The notes: a model not told the origin generated them from the letters alone. Shown: positions 7,845 to 18,339, counted from the stretch's first letter. The stretch is DNA of 32,634 nt from Phytophthora sp. 'mugwort' (GCA_033558025.1 JAUCEF010000149.1:1-32634); one strand, 5' to 3'. Program-made: numbers and translations.

Positions 7845-8703
7845 CTTAAATAGAGTTTGATCCTGGCTCAGAATAAATGCTATCGGTATGCTTAACACAT
7901 GCAAGTTGAATGTTTTTAAAACATAGCGAACGGGTGAGTAACACGTGAATTATCTACCTTTTAATTCAGAATAATTATTTTTATAAAAATACTGAATAAA
8001 TTAATTAAAGTTTTTAACGTTAAAAGATGAGTTTGCGCAAGATTATGGTAGTTGGTAGTTTAATAGACAACCAAGCCTATTATCTTTAGCTGGTTTGAAA
8101 GAATGATCAGCCACATTGGGACTGAGACACGGCCCAAACTTTTTTAAAGGCAGCAGTGGGGAATTTTGGACAATGAGCGGAAGCTTGATCCAGCAATACC
8201 GAGTGGGTGATGACGGCTAATTAGGTTGTAAAGCTCTTTCATTAAGGAGGAAAATGACAGTACTTAAAAAAGAAGTTCCGGCTAATACCCGTGCCAGCAG
8301 CCGCGGTAATACGGGAGGAGCGAGCATTATTCGGGATGATTAGGCGTAAAGGGTTTGTAGGTAGTTTTTTAAGTTGAAAGAAACAAATTAAAGCTCAACT
8401 TTATACATTTTTTCAAAACTGATAAACTGGAGTATAAATAGAGGATAATGGAATTTCTATTGGAGTGATAAAATACGTTGATAATAGAAGGAAGACCTAT
8501 GGCGAAGGCAATTATCTGGGTATATACTGACACTGAGAAACGAAAGCTTGGGTAGCGAACGGGATTAGAGACCCCGGTAGTCCATGCTGTAAACGATGAG
8601 TGCTAATATTTAGAATTTTTAGATATAACAGCTAACGCGTTAAGCACTCCGCCTGAAAAGTATAATCGCAAGATTGAAATTCAAAGGAATTGACGGGAGT
8701 CTA

Positions 8704-8735
<32 letters not shown>

Positions 8736-9352
8736 AATACGCGCAGAACCTTACCAACTCTTGCTAATTTTTATTTAAAATTTTTATATAAAAAACAGGT
8801 GTTGCATGGCTGTCGTCAGCTCGTGTTGTGAAATGTTTGGTTAAATCCTTTAACGAGCGCAACCCCTATGATTAGTTACTAATTTATTATAAATAGATAA
8901 AAGTACTCTAATGAAAAAATTAATGATAGGTTAATGGAAGGTGGGGATGACGTCAAGTCTTCATGGCCCTTATGAGTTGGGCTACACACGTGCTACAATG
9001 ATAATTACAATGAGAAGCAATAATGATATAAGTTGGAGCAAATCTTCAAAAATTATCTTAGTTCGAATTAAGGGCTGAAACTCGCCCTTATGAAGTTGGA
9101 ATCGCTAGTAATCGCAGAACAGCATGCTGCGGTGAATATGTTACTGGACTTTGTACACACCGCCCGTCACATCAGGGAAGTTGATTGTTTTTAAAATAAT
9201 TTTTAATTCTTTTATAAAATTTAATAATTATTTAAATAAAATAATTTAAAATTTTTATAAAATAAATTATAATTCCTAAAAAGTGGTTAGTAACTTTGAT
9301 GAAGTCGTAACAAGGTAGTCGTAGGGGAACCTGTGTCTGGAAGAGATCTTTA
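7845..9352 (+). rRNA. rns: Small subunit ribosomal RNA
   Basis: Begins with AGAGTTTGATCCTGGCTCAG and contains the universal 16S elements: GTGCCAGCAGCCGCGGTAAT near 8291, GGATTAGAGACCCCGGTAGT near 8562, AAAGGAATTGACGGGAGTCT near 8683, CAACCCCTATG near 8861 and TTGTACACACCGCCCGTCAC near 9151. It is continuous, about 1.5 kb, without introns. The 3' end reads GGGGAACCTGTGTCTGGAAG, and the bacterial CCTCC anti-Shine-Dalgarno sequence is absent, so start codon choice does not depend on that pairing. End coordinates are approximate. The 10-bp repeat array lies upstream and trnW about 30 bases downstream. Confidence 0.96.
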
Positions 9353-9381
9353 AGCATTCTTAAATTAAAATTAAAAGTCTT

Positions 9382-9453
9382 AGGAAAATAGTTTAATTGG
9401 TAAAATCATAGTCTCCAAAATTATTGTTATGGGTTCAAGTCCCATTTTTCCTG
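9382..9453 (+). tRNA. trnW: tRNA-Trp (CCA)
   Basis: Acceptor AGGAAAA/TTTTCCT, anticodon arm ATAGT-CTCCAAA-ATTAT, T-arm ATGGGTTCAAGTCCCAT. The CCA anticodon reads only UGG, which supports the standard code here rather than UGA as tryptophan. Confidence 0.94.
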
Positions 9454-10043
9454 TTTATTATAAAATATTATAAATCAAAAAATTTTATAATATCTGAAAT
9501 TAATTAAATTCAAGTTATAAAAATAAAATTTTATTTAAAATACTTTTTAATCAAAGGGAATTTAAATTTAGATTTATAATATTTTATAATAAATATAGTT
9601 TTATATGTTTAAAATAAAAATATTATTATAAATATTCAATTTTAAAATTACTCCATTATTCCTAAAAAAATATTCATAAACAGATTAATTAATGTTTATA
9701 TTAAGAAAACATTCTCAATATTAAATAATTTTAATTTATTAGTTAATATTATTGATTAATCGTTAAATGAATACTCTTTAAATAATTATTATTTCATTTT
9801 TATTATATTCTACATTAATATTTATTATTGTATATAAAAACATTTTAAAAATAATATGATTATTTAATATAAATTATTTTAATTTTTAAAAAATTTATAT
9901 TCTTTAAGAAAAAAAAAAAATAATTCAATTATTTTTACAATATAAATAATAAAATTTATATTTTTTCTTGAATATTAATATTCAAAAACTCTTAATTTTG
10001 TATATATTAAAAATTAAATAAAATAATAAATTTCAAGTATATT
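9454..10043. other. Intergenic region between trnW and cox2
   Basis: About 590 bases, almost entirely A and T, in which I see no convincing gene. It contains a 10-bp perfect hairpin (ATATTATAAA at 9465-9474 with TTTATAATAT at 9484-9493) shortly after trnW, and the shared motif TATTCTTTAAGA at 9898-9909 followed by a run of A. Short hydrophobic reading stretches near 9767-9870 are interrupted by stops and are not called. Confidence 0.6.
9898..9909 (+). promoter_or_regulatory. TATTCTTTAAGA motif upstream of cox2
   Basis: The 12-mer TATTCTTTAAGA lies 134 bases upstream of the cox2 start. Identical copies occur upstream of atp9 (27114-27125) and, on the other strand, upstream of nad5 (16493-16504). 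All three are in long intergenic spacers ahead of gene clusters, which suggests a promoter or RNA-processing element. Function is inferred only from position and recurrence. Confidence 0.45.
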
Positions 10044-10816
10044 ATGACAATAATAAATTATATAAATAATCAATTCACTTTTTTAGATATGGCTGAACCT
10101 TGGCAATTAGGTTTTCAAGATCCAGCAACACTGTTATGGAAGGTATTATTAATTTTCATCATGATTTAATGTTTTTTTTAATTATGATTACTGTATTTGT
10201 TTGTTGGATGTTATTTAGAGTTATTACTCTTTTTGATGAAAAAAAAAATAAAATTCAGCAACAATTGTACATGGTGCTACTATTGAAATTATTTGGACTT
10301 CTATTCCAGCCTTAATTTTATTAACGGTAGCTATTCCATCTTTTGCTTTATTATATTCAATGGATGAAGTAATTGATCCTATTATTACTTTAAAAGTAAT
10401 TGGTAGTCAATGGTATTGGAGTTATGAATATTCAGATAATTTAGAATTTTCTGATGAACCTTTAATTTTTGATAGTTATATGATTCAAGAAGATGATTTA
10501 GCAATAGGTCAATTTAGAATTTTAGAAGTTGATAATCGTGTGGTTGTCCAACTAATAGTCATATTCGAGTATTAATTACTGCTTCAGATGTTTTACATTC
10601 ATGGCAATACCTTCATTAGGTATAAAATTAGATGCTTGTCCTGGTCGTTTAAATCAAACATCAATGTTTATTAAACGTGAAGGTGTTTTTTATGGACAAT
10701 GTAGTGAAATTTGTGGAGTAAATCATGGATTTATGCCTATTGTTGTAGAAGCTGTTTCATTAGAAGATTATTTAATTTGGTTAAAAAATAAAATCAATTT
10801 TGATTTTAATATATAA
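10044..10816 (+). CDS. cox2: Cytochrome c oxidase subunit 2 (four frameshifts)
   Basis: Subunit II of complex IV in the inner membrane; it receives electrons from cytochrome c through the CuA centre. Start [20 protein letters not shown], two membrane spans ([15 protein letters not shown] and [15 protein letters not shown]), then the intermembrane domain with [12 protein letters not shown] and the CuA ligands in [17 protein letters not shown]. The raw frame is broken four times: a C is missing at about 10131 (P codon) and about 10256 (P codon), one base near 10547 (VVP) and a G near 10603 (SWA). Adding one base at each gives one continuous frame of about 258 residues. These sites are short CC or GGG runs or no run at all, unlike the A-runs hit elsewhere. 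N-terminal and C-terminal parts are intact, so the gene is not decaying. Confidence 0.93.
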
Positions 10817-10829
10817 TTAAAAAATTTTT

Positions 10830-10928
10830 ATGGTATTTAAAATCATTGGTATAATTTTTTTAATATTATTACTATTTACTGATATTAAAAAATTAATTAA
10901 TAAAATCAAACAATTTTTCAATAAATAA
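10830..10928 (+). CDS. Small single-span ORF between cox2 and cox1, possible TatA
   Basis: A 32-codon ORF starting with MVFKIIGIIFLILLLF, a single membrane span, then a short turn (TD) and an amphipathic basic helix IKKLINKIKQFFNK. This span-turn-amphipathic-helix plan is that of TatA, the pore-forming partner of TatC in twin-arginine transport, and some protist mitochondrial genomes carry tat genes. It lies 13 bases after cox2 and 110 bases before cox1. It is short for TatA and lacks the Phe-Gly hinge, and no tatC is visible here, so the call is tentative. A chance ORF in AT-rich sequence is the alternative. Confidence 0.3.
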   Translation: MVFKIIGIIFLILLLFTDIKKLINKIKQFFNK

Positions 10929-11038
10929 AAATAATTTATTTTTTTGATAATAAAAAATTAAAAAAACCAACGCTTTTTTTGATTTAAAAATAAAATATAT
11001 AATTTTGCATTTAAAATAAAATTTAAAAATATAAATAA

Positions 11039-12510
<1,472 letters not shown>

Positions 12511-12574
12511 AAAAAATTTTTATAATTATTAATAATTAAATTAATCTTTATTAATAATTATATTAAAAATTTTT
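12511..12574 (+). terminator. Long stem-loop directly after the corrected cox1 stop
   Basis: ATAATTATTAAT (12522-12533) pairs perfectly with ATTAATAATTAT (12550-12561). The flanking AAAAATTTT-type segments (12511-12520 and 12565-12574) extend the stem after a small internal loop. It starts immediately after TAA at 12508-12510. Likely a transcript 3'-end or stability signal. Confidence 0.6.
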
Positions 12575-12752
12575 AATTTAATTAATACCGTTTTACGGTG
12601 TTTTATAAAAATTTAAAATTTTTATATTATTTAAGAGAAAAAAATATTAGTAAAATTTAAATAAAAAAAAATATTAAATCTCAAAAATTAAATCAAATAA
12701 AAATTTAATTAATAACAAATTAATTATTAATAAAATAATTTAAATTATAATT
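12575..12752. other. AT-rich spacer between cox1 and the 137-codon ORF
   Basis: Contains a small GC-containing hairpin ACCGT-TTT-ACGGT at about 12587-12599 and a TATTATTTAAGAGA stretch near 12628 that resembles the TATTCTTTAAGA motif. I see no gene. Confidence 0.5.
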
Positions 12753-13166
12753 ATGGATATCGAAAATATTTTAATAGACTTAAACAATGACAACAATAAT
12801 ATTGAAAAACACGAATCACAAGAACAAACATCAAATTATATAAAATATATAATATTTATAATAGGTGCCTTTTTTATTTTAGGTTTAACTATTTTTTTAA
12901 TTTATTTCAATAGCGATTTTCCAATAGTTTCTGCATTACAGGATTTAAGGAATATCGTCGATGATGAAACTTTCAATCAAATAAAACAAGTTGTTTTAAA
13001 AATGTTACGTGAACCTGAAAAAAGGGCGGCTGGATTAAATTTATTAGAATTATTAAAACTAACTATTCATCCAAGACATTTATTAAAAGATAATCCACAA
13101 GAATTTGAAAAAATGATGACTCATTTAATTAAAATTTTAATTTCTATTTTTAAAGAAGATGGCTAA
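12753..13166 (+). CDS. Orphan single-span membrane protein, 137 residues
   Basis: I do not recognise this protein. The frame is intact from ATG to TAA. Residues 1-30 are acidic and Asn-rich (ENILIDLNNDNNNIEKHES). Residues about 31-52 form one membrane span (YIIFIIGAFFILGLTIFLIY). The remaining 85 residues are soluble and look helical, including DDETFNQIKQVVLKMLREPE, KRAAGLNLLELLKL and IHPRHLLKDNPQEFEKMM. It sits after cox1 and is the last plus-strand gene before the strand switch. A hairpin follows its stop by 2 bases. Codon usage is similar to neighbours apart from a few GC-rich codons (GCG GCT GGA). A divergent, short component of a known complex is possible, but I have no motif to name one. 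Confidence 0.65.
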   Translation: MDIENILIDLNNDNNNIEKHESQEQTSNYIKYIIFIIGAFFILGLTIFLIYFNSDFPIVSALQDLRNIVDDETFNQIKQVVLKMLREPEKRAAGLNLLELLKLTIHPRHLLKDNPQEFEKMMTHLIKILISIFKEDG

Positions 13167-13168
13167 AA

Positions 13169-13196
13169 AAACCTATTTAATTTGTTAAATAGGTTT
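13169..13196 (+). terminator. Stem-loop after the 137-residue orphan ORF
   Basis: An 11-bp perfect stem AAACCTATTTA/TAAATAGGTTT with a 6-base loop, 2 bases after the TAA. It lies at the end of the plus-strand block, so a transcription-end or 3'-processing role is likely. Confidence 0.7.
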
Positions 13197-13577
13197 CTAG
13201 ATATACAATATATACATTATGTAAATTTTTACCAATTAAAAACTAATTATGTGATTTTAAATTATAACTATGTTGATATTAATTTAATTTTAGTTATTGA
13301 GTATTTAATAAAAATTAATCTATTTAAATATTTATGTCATCAATAACTTATGTTAAACCATCTTGATTAAAAGTTATAGAATTAGCAATAATAATATTCT
13401 GTATTTATATTAAATTTGTAAGTGAACGCATTCTTCTTATATTTTTTAGAATATTTATTGAAAAAAATTGATTTTTTTAATTTATTATTTCTTAAAAAAT
13501 TTAAATTTTATTATTTATATTATAAAAATAATTGAATTATTTTTTTTTTAAGAATGAAATTTTTAAATAAAACTAAT
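13197..13577. other. Convergent intergenic region at the plus/minus strand switch
   Basis: About 380 bases between the last plus-strand ORF and trnR on the minus strand. No gene is supported under the standard code. It contains a plus-strand reading frame at 13334-13480 that is open only if UGA codes for Trp, and, overlapping it, a stretch whose spacing and short motifs resemble 5S rRNA (see the separate candidate). Otherwise it is AT-rich sequence with short palindromes. Confidence 0.5.
13314..13445 (+). ncRNA. Weak candidate for a divergent 5S rRNA
   Basis: The segment CCATCTTGATTAAAAGTTA at 13358-13376 resembles the 5S loop C to loop B consensus (CCAUCCCGAAC...GGAAGUUAAG). It is followed at roughly the right distance by TAGCAATAATAATATT, a hairpin TAATAT/ATATTA, and GTAAGTGAACGC at 13418-13429, similar to the 5S 3' part (GAGUAGGGAACUGC). 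TAATCTA at 13316-13322 could pair with TAGAATTA to form helix II with one bulge. However, the usual GAAC is GATT here, the spacing before loop C is about 20 bases too long, and I cannot form a convincing helix I. In such AT-rich DNA chance similarity is quite possible. Confidence 0.15.
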
Positions 13578-13650
13578 TACAATCTCTTGGATTTGAACCA
13601 AGATTTTAAAGCTTAGAAGGCTAATACTCTACCAATTAAGTTAAGATTGT
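13578..13650 (-). tRNA. trnR: tRNA-Arg (UCU)
   Basis: On the minus strand: acceptor ACAATCT/AGATTGT, anticodon loop CTTCTAA, T-arm CTTGGTTCAAATCCAAG. It follows nad6 by 17 bases and closes the minus-strand block. Confidence 0.93.
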
Positions 13651-13667
13651 TTTAGTTTTATTAAGAA

Positions 13668-14378
13668 TTAAACAGTTTTATCTGAATATACATTAAAAAT
13701 AGCTTTTAATGCATCTCGTGAAAGTTGTTTATAAATATTTTGTTTTAAAAATTTTTTTTTTTCCTTTTTAGTTAAAGTAACCGCTCCTATTAAAGCTATT
13801 AATAATATAATACCTGCAACTAAAAAAAAAAAAGCATAATAACTATATAAAATTTGTCCAATTGTTTCAATATTTGTAATAGTATCTAATTGATAGATAA
13901 AATTTTTTAAAAAGGGTTTGACATCAACAAATATTTCAAAAGTACCTTTCATACTATCGTGAAAAAAAAATAAAGTATTTACTTTTTGAGTAAAAAAAGA
14001 ATTATTTATTAAATGGTAATATGATGTAAAAACTTTACTAAACATAACAAACGTTTCTAAAAAAAAAATAAAACTAATTAAAAAAATAATTGGTAAATAA
14101 CCAAAATTATTTTTTATTTTATTTTTATCAATTAAAACATTAACATCTAGCATCATAATAACAAATAAAAATAATACAGTAATAGCTCCTACATAAATAA
14201 TAATTAACATTATTGATAAAAATTCAATTTCAGAAATTAATAATAATCCAGTTGAATTAGTAAAAACTAATATTAAAAAAAATGCAGAATATATTGTATT
14301 TGTAGAATATATTACAAATATAGCTGAAGTTAAAGCTATAGTTGAAAAAGTATAAAAGAAAATTGTTTCGAAATCCAT
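13668..14378 (-). CDS. nad6: NADH dehydrogenase subunit 6
   Basis: Membrane subunit of complex I, equivalent to bacterial NuoJ. The frame is intact with 236 residues. It starts MDFETIFFYTFSTIALTSAI and has about five membrane spans; the conserved third helix region reads LSIMLIIIYVGAITVLFLFV with the family hallmark YVGAI-VLFLFV. A longer hydrophilic insert lies between spans 4 and 5 (around residues 115-165). The last span, FFFLVAGIILLIALIGAVTL, is followed by a basic tail. It lies 60 bases downstream of nad5 and just before trnR(ucu). Confidence 0.95.
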   Translation of the reverse strand: MDFETIFFYTFSTIALTSAIFVIYSTNTIYSAFFLILVFTNSTGLLLISEIEFLSIMLIIIYVGAITVLFLFVIMMLDVNVLIDKNKIKNNFGYLPIIFLISFIFFLETFVMFSKVFTSYYHLINNSFFTQKVNTLFFFHDSMKGTFEIFVDVKPFLKNFIYQLDTITNIETIGQILYSYYAFFFLVAGIILLIALIGAVTLTKKEKKKFLKQNIYKQLSRDALKAIFNVYSDKTV

Positions 14379-14409
14379 AATGTATTTAAATTATATAAAT
14401 TTATAATTA

Positions 14410-14423
14410 TATCTTAAAAGATA
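14410..14423 (-). terminator. Small palindrome between nad5 and nad6
   Basis: TATCTT-AA-AAGATA, 6-bp stem, 16 bases after the nad5 stop on the minus strand. Possibly an mRNA separation signal; weak by itself. Confidence 0.3.
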
Positions 14424-14438
14424 CATATTTTATTATTT

Positions 14439-16433
14439 TTATTTAATTAATAAAAAAATAAATAAAAATAATAAAATAGTAATAATATTAAAAAAATAAA
14501 TAATAGAAAAAAAAATAATATTTATTAAACAAATAATGCTAATTAACATTAATAATGAATAGTGATAAATATAACCTGTTTGTAATAAAATTATTTTTTG
14601 ACTTAAGAAAGAAAAAACGGTTATTAAACCAAAAGGACCACACATTTCAATTAAACCTTTATCAATCATTTTATATGTTACATTATAACCAACTTTTAAT
14701 ATATATTGATTAATAAATTCATAATAAATTTTATCAAAATACCATTTTCTATTTAAAAAATTATAAAAATAAAGACCATATTTTGAAATTTTTAAGTTAT
14801 ATAAAAATCTAAATTTAAAAAAATATAAATAAAAGGCACAAAATAAGCCACAAAAACTTAAAATAACAGGTAATAATTTAAAAAATGTTGGTAAAAATTC
14901 AGCATCAATCATTTGATTATTAAATGGATTTATATAAATTGAGTTATTCCAAAAATTTGAACCTAACCCAACAAACATATCTTTAGAAATATAACCTATA
15001 AAAATACTACCAAATGCTAAAACTCCTAAAGGAATACCCATTTCTAATGGAACATCATGTGCATTTTTAATAACATTTTTATAGGCATTAGTTTCACTTA
15101 AAAAAGCAAAAAATAATAAACGTGTTGAATAGAATGCCGTAAAAAATGCACCAATAGTACCCAACCAATAAGCAAAATGACCTGTTTCACTAAAACTTGA
15201 AAATGCAACTTCTAATATTAAATCTTTAGAATAAAAACCAGTTAAAAAAGGAAAACCCATTAAAGATAATGAACCTATTAAAAACATTATATAAGTAAAA
15301 GGTAAAATTCTTCTTAAACCACCCATTTTTCTTATATCTTGTTCATCACCCATAGCATGAATTACAGCACCGGAACATAAAAATAATAATGCTTTAAAAT
15401 ATGCATGATTTGATAAATGAAAAATAGCTAAAGGATAATTTGATAATCCACAAGCAAAAAACATATAACCTAATTGACTACAAGTAGAATAGGCAACTAT
15501 TTTTTTAAAATCATTTTGTACTAGACCAATTGTACTTGAGAAAAAGGCTGTAGAAGCTCCAATAATTGTAATAACTTTTAAAGAAAACATTGAATATTCA
15601 AACATTGGTGAACAACGTGCAATTAAATAAACACCAGCAGTTACCATAGTCGCTGCATGGATTAATGCCGAAACCGGCGTAGGTCCTTCCATAGCATCGG
15701 GTAACCATAAATGTAAAAAAATTTGAGCAGATTTACCCATAGCACCTATAAAAATTAAAATACACGCAACATCAATAATACTTAAAATATAATTAAAAAA
15801 AATAAATTTAAAATCTTTAACAATAGAAATTGCTGCAAATGTACTAAAATATTCAATAGTTCTAATATTATAAAAAACAGTTAATACACCTAATAATAAG
15901 ATTAAATCACTAATTCGATTAACTAACATAGCTTTTATAGCTGCTTTATTCGCTTGTAAACGTGTAAACCAAAAATTAATTAATAAATATGAACAAAAAC
16001 CAACACCTTCCCATCCAACAAACATTTGCATAAAATTATCACCTGTAACTAATATAATCATAAAAAAAGTAAATAGTGATAAATATGACATAAATCTAGA
16101 TAAATGTGGATCATGATCCATATATTTAGAAGAATATAAATGAACTAAAGTTGAAATACTTGTTACAACAATTAACATTATCATAGTTAAACTATCAAAT
16201 AAAAAACACCAATTACAATTAAATAAACCACTATTAATCCAATTTGAAATATAAATAATATACTCATATTCATTTGTAATTGAATTATATATAATAATAA
16301 ATGAAAAAAGACAACTTAAAAAAGTTGTTAATGTGGTTATAAATACAGAACCTTTACGGCCAATATAAAAACCAAATAATCCAGAAGCTACTGAACCTAA
16401 AAAAGGTAAAAAAATTAAAGTTAATAATAACAT
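14439..16433 (-). CDS. nad5: NADH dehydrogenase subunit 5
   Basis: Largest proton-pumping membrane subunit of complex I, equivalent to NuoL. The frame is intact with 664 residues, a normal length. It starts MLLLTLIFLPFLGSVASGLF. Family motifs include HLYSSKYMDHDPHLSRFMSY, VGWEGVGFCSYLLINFWF, LPDAMEGPTPVSALIHAATM and FPFLTGFYSKDLI. About 15 or more membrane helices are visible, with the long lateral helix region near the C-terminus. It is the first gene after the atp1-nad5 spacer on the minus strand, and a TATTCTTTAAGA motif lies 59 bases upstream of its start. Confidence 0.97.
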   Translation of the reverse strand: MLLLTLIFLPFLGSVASGLFGFYIGRKGSVFITTLTTFLSCLFSFIIIYNSITNEYEYIIYISNWINSGLFNCNWCFLFDSLTMIMLIVVTSISTLVHLYSSKYMDHDPHLSRFMSYLSLFTFFMIILVTGDNFMQMFVGWEGVGFCSYLLINFWFTRLQANKAAIKAMLVNRISDLILLLGVLTVFYNIRTIEYFSTFAAISIVKDFKFIFFNYILSIIDVACILIFIGAMGKSAQIFLHLWLPDAMEGPTPVSALIHAATMVTAGVYLIARCSPMFEYSMFSLKVITIIGASTAFFSSTIGLVQNDFKKIVAYSTCSQLGYMFFACGLSNYPLAIFHLSNHAYFKALLFLCSGAVIHAMGDEQDIRKMGGLRRILPFTYIMFLIGSLSLMGFPFLTGFYSKDLILEVAFSSFSETGHFAYWLGTIGAFFTAFYSTRLLFFAFLSETNAYKNVIKNAHDVPLEMGIPLGVLAFGSIFIGYISKDMFVGLGSNFWNNSIYINPFNNQMIDAEFLPTFFKLLPVILSFCGLFCAFYLYFFKFRFLYNLKISKYGLYFYNFLNRKWYFDKIYYEFINQYILKVGYNVTYKMIDKGLIEMCGPFGLITVFSFLSQKIILLQTGYIYHYSLLMLISIICLINIIFFSIIYFFNIITILLFLFIFLLIK

Positions 16434-16492
16434 AATAGAATAAAATAAATTTAAATTATTTAAAAATATAATAATAATTTTAAAATAATTCT

Positions 16493-16504
16493 TCTTAAAG
16501 AATA
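16493..16504 (-). promoter_or_regulatory. TATTCTTTAAGA motif upstream of nad5
   Basis: On the minus strand the 12-mer TATTCTTTAAGA lies 59 bases upstream of the nad5 start. The shared context TTTATTCTTTAAGA is the same as upstream of atp9. See the cox2 and atp9 copies. Confidence 0.45.
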
Positions 16505-16542
16505 AATATTTTTTAAAAAATTAATATTAGAATAATATTTAA

Positions 16543-16568
16543 AATTATTTTCTATATAGAAAATAATT
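16543..16568. terminator. Stem-loop in the atp1-nad5 spacer
   Basis: AATTATTTTC (16543-16552) and GAAAATAATT (16559-16568) form a perfect 10-bp stem with loop TATATA. It lies between the atp1 stop and the nad5 motif. Confidence 0.5.
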
Positions 16569-16602
16569 AATTTTTATCTGTTATGTTTTATTTACAAAAT
16601 AT

Positions 16603-16637
16603 TATAATTATTTTTTATTAATAAAAAAATAATTATA
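16603..16637 (-). terminator. 14-bp stem-loop abutting the atp1 stop codon
   Basis: Positions 16603-16616 pair perfectly with 16624-16637 (14 bp, 7-base loop). On the minus strand the stem begins at the base right after the atp1 TAA (16640-16638). It is the longest perfect stem I found next to a stop codon, and the strongest example of the 3' stem-loop pattern. Confidence 0.65.
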
Positions 16638-18164
16638 TTATTTTGTAATAAAATTATTAGTAAAATTTGTTGCTAAAATATTAAGTTTTTTTTCTAATTC
16701 TTTAGATATTTCTTTTTTATTTAAGATTTCTTCTAAAATATTAAAATGATTATTTTTTATAAAATTTAACCAACTAATTTCAAAACTTGAAATTTTATCA
16801 ACAGCAATTTTATCTAAGAAACCACGTACACCTAAATAAATAATTACAATTTGATTTTCAACAGATAACGGTATATTTAAACCTTGTTTTAACATTTCTG
16901 TTAATCTAATCCCTCTATTTAATTGTTGTTGAGTTGTAGCATCTAAATCAGAACCAAATTGAGCAAATGCTTGTACTTCTCTAAATTGTGCTAATTCTAA
17001 TTTCATTGTACCAGCAATTTGTTTCATAGCTTTAATTTGTGCAGAAGAACCAACACGACTTACAGATAATCCAACACTAATTGCAGGTCTTTGACCTTCA
17101 TTAAATAATTCTGTTTCTAAAAAAATTTGTCCATCAGTAATTGAAATAACATTTGTTGGAATATAAGCAGAAACATCTCCAGCTTGTGTTTCAATAATAG
17201 GTAATGCGGTTAATGAACCACCACCAATTTTTTTATTCATTTTAGCAGCTCTTTCTAATAACACGAGAGTGTAAATAAAAAACATCTCCAGGATAAGCTT
17301 CTCTACCTGGAGGTCTTCTTAATAATAAAGACATTTGTCTATAAGCTACCGCTTGTTTTGATAAATCATCATAGAAAATAACAGCATGTTTACCATTATC
17401 TCTAAAATATTCACCTAAAGCACAACCAGTATATGGAGCTAAATATTGTAAGGGTGCTGAATCTGAAGCAGTAGCCGCTACAATAACAGAAAAAAAACAT
17501 TGCATTTTTTTCTTCTAAAGTTTTTGTTAATTCAGCAATTGTTGATCTTTTTTGACCAACACCTACATAAATACAATTGATTATTTATATCTTTTTTTAA
17601 ATGAGGTTCTCTTTGATTAATTATAGTATCAATAGCAATAGATGTTTTACCTGTTTGTCTATCACCAATAATTAATTCCCTTTGACCACGACCAATAGGA
17701 ATTAAACTATCTACAGCTTTTAAACCTGTTTGTACAGGTTGTTTAACACTTTCTCTAGGCATAATACCTGGAGCTTTAACTTCAACTCTACTTTCTAATT
17801 TACTGTTAATTTGACCTTTACCATCAATGGGTTGTCCTAAAGCATCAACTACTCTACCTAATACTTCAGGTCCTACAGGTACACTAACAATAGATCCAGT
17901 TCTTCGTACAAAATTACCTTCTTGAATTTCTCTATCATTACTAAAAACAACAACACCAACAACATCAGGTTCTAAATTTAAAGCCATTCCTTTAATATTA
18001 CCATTATTAAATTCAACCATTTCACCTGCTTGAATTTTAGTTAAACCATAACATCTTGCAATACCATCACTCATTGAAAGAACAATACCTGTTTCTTGTA
18101 AACTTTTTTCATCTTTATATTTTTTAATATTTGATTCCAGTATATATGATAATTCAATAGCCAT
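16638..18164 (-). CDS. atp1: ATP synthase F1 subunit alpha (three frameshifts)
   Basis: Non-catalytic alpha subunit of the F1 sector. The start [20 protein letters not shown] at 18164 leads into the beta-barrel domain. The Walker A loop reads GDRQTGKTS, with [44 protein letters not shown] and [16 protein letters not shown] following. The C-terminal part has [34 protein letters not shown] and [17 protein letters not shown]. The frame breaks near 17576 (about one extra base before CIYVGVGQ), in a run of eight T on the coding strand at 17490-17497 (one too many) and at 17272 (an extra G between HSR and LLER). Net length is about 508 residues, normal. trnE lies upstream by about 80 bases. Confidence 0.94.
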
Positions 18165-18243
18165 AGAGGTTATTAAATTATCATATTATTTAATAATTAT
18201 AAATTATTATAATTACCAAAATATATCAAATATATATTTTTTA

Positions 18244-18315
18244 TACCCTTTACGAGAATTGAACTCGTATTTTTACCGTGAAAAGGTAATGTCCTAACCA
18301 TTAGACTAAAAGGGC
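18244..18315 (-). tRNA. trnE: tRNA-Glu (UUC)
   Basis: On the minus strand: acceptor GCCCTTT/AAAGGGT, anticodon loop TTTTCAC with anticodon UUC, T-arm ACGAGTTCAATTCTCGT. Lies between nad4 and atp1. Confidence 0.94.
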
Positions 18316-18339
18316 TTTTTATTAAACAAAAAATTTTGT

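Noticed and set aside
9767..9870. Small hydrophobic reading stretch before cox2, possible atp8 or tatA relic
   Set aside because: Interrupted by stops in the only membrane-like frame, and needs more than one change to become an ORF.
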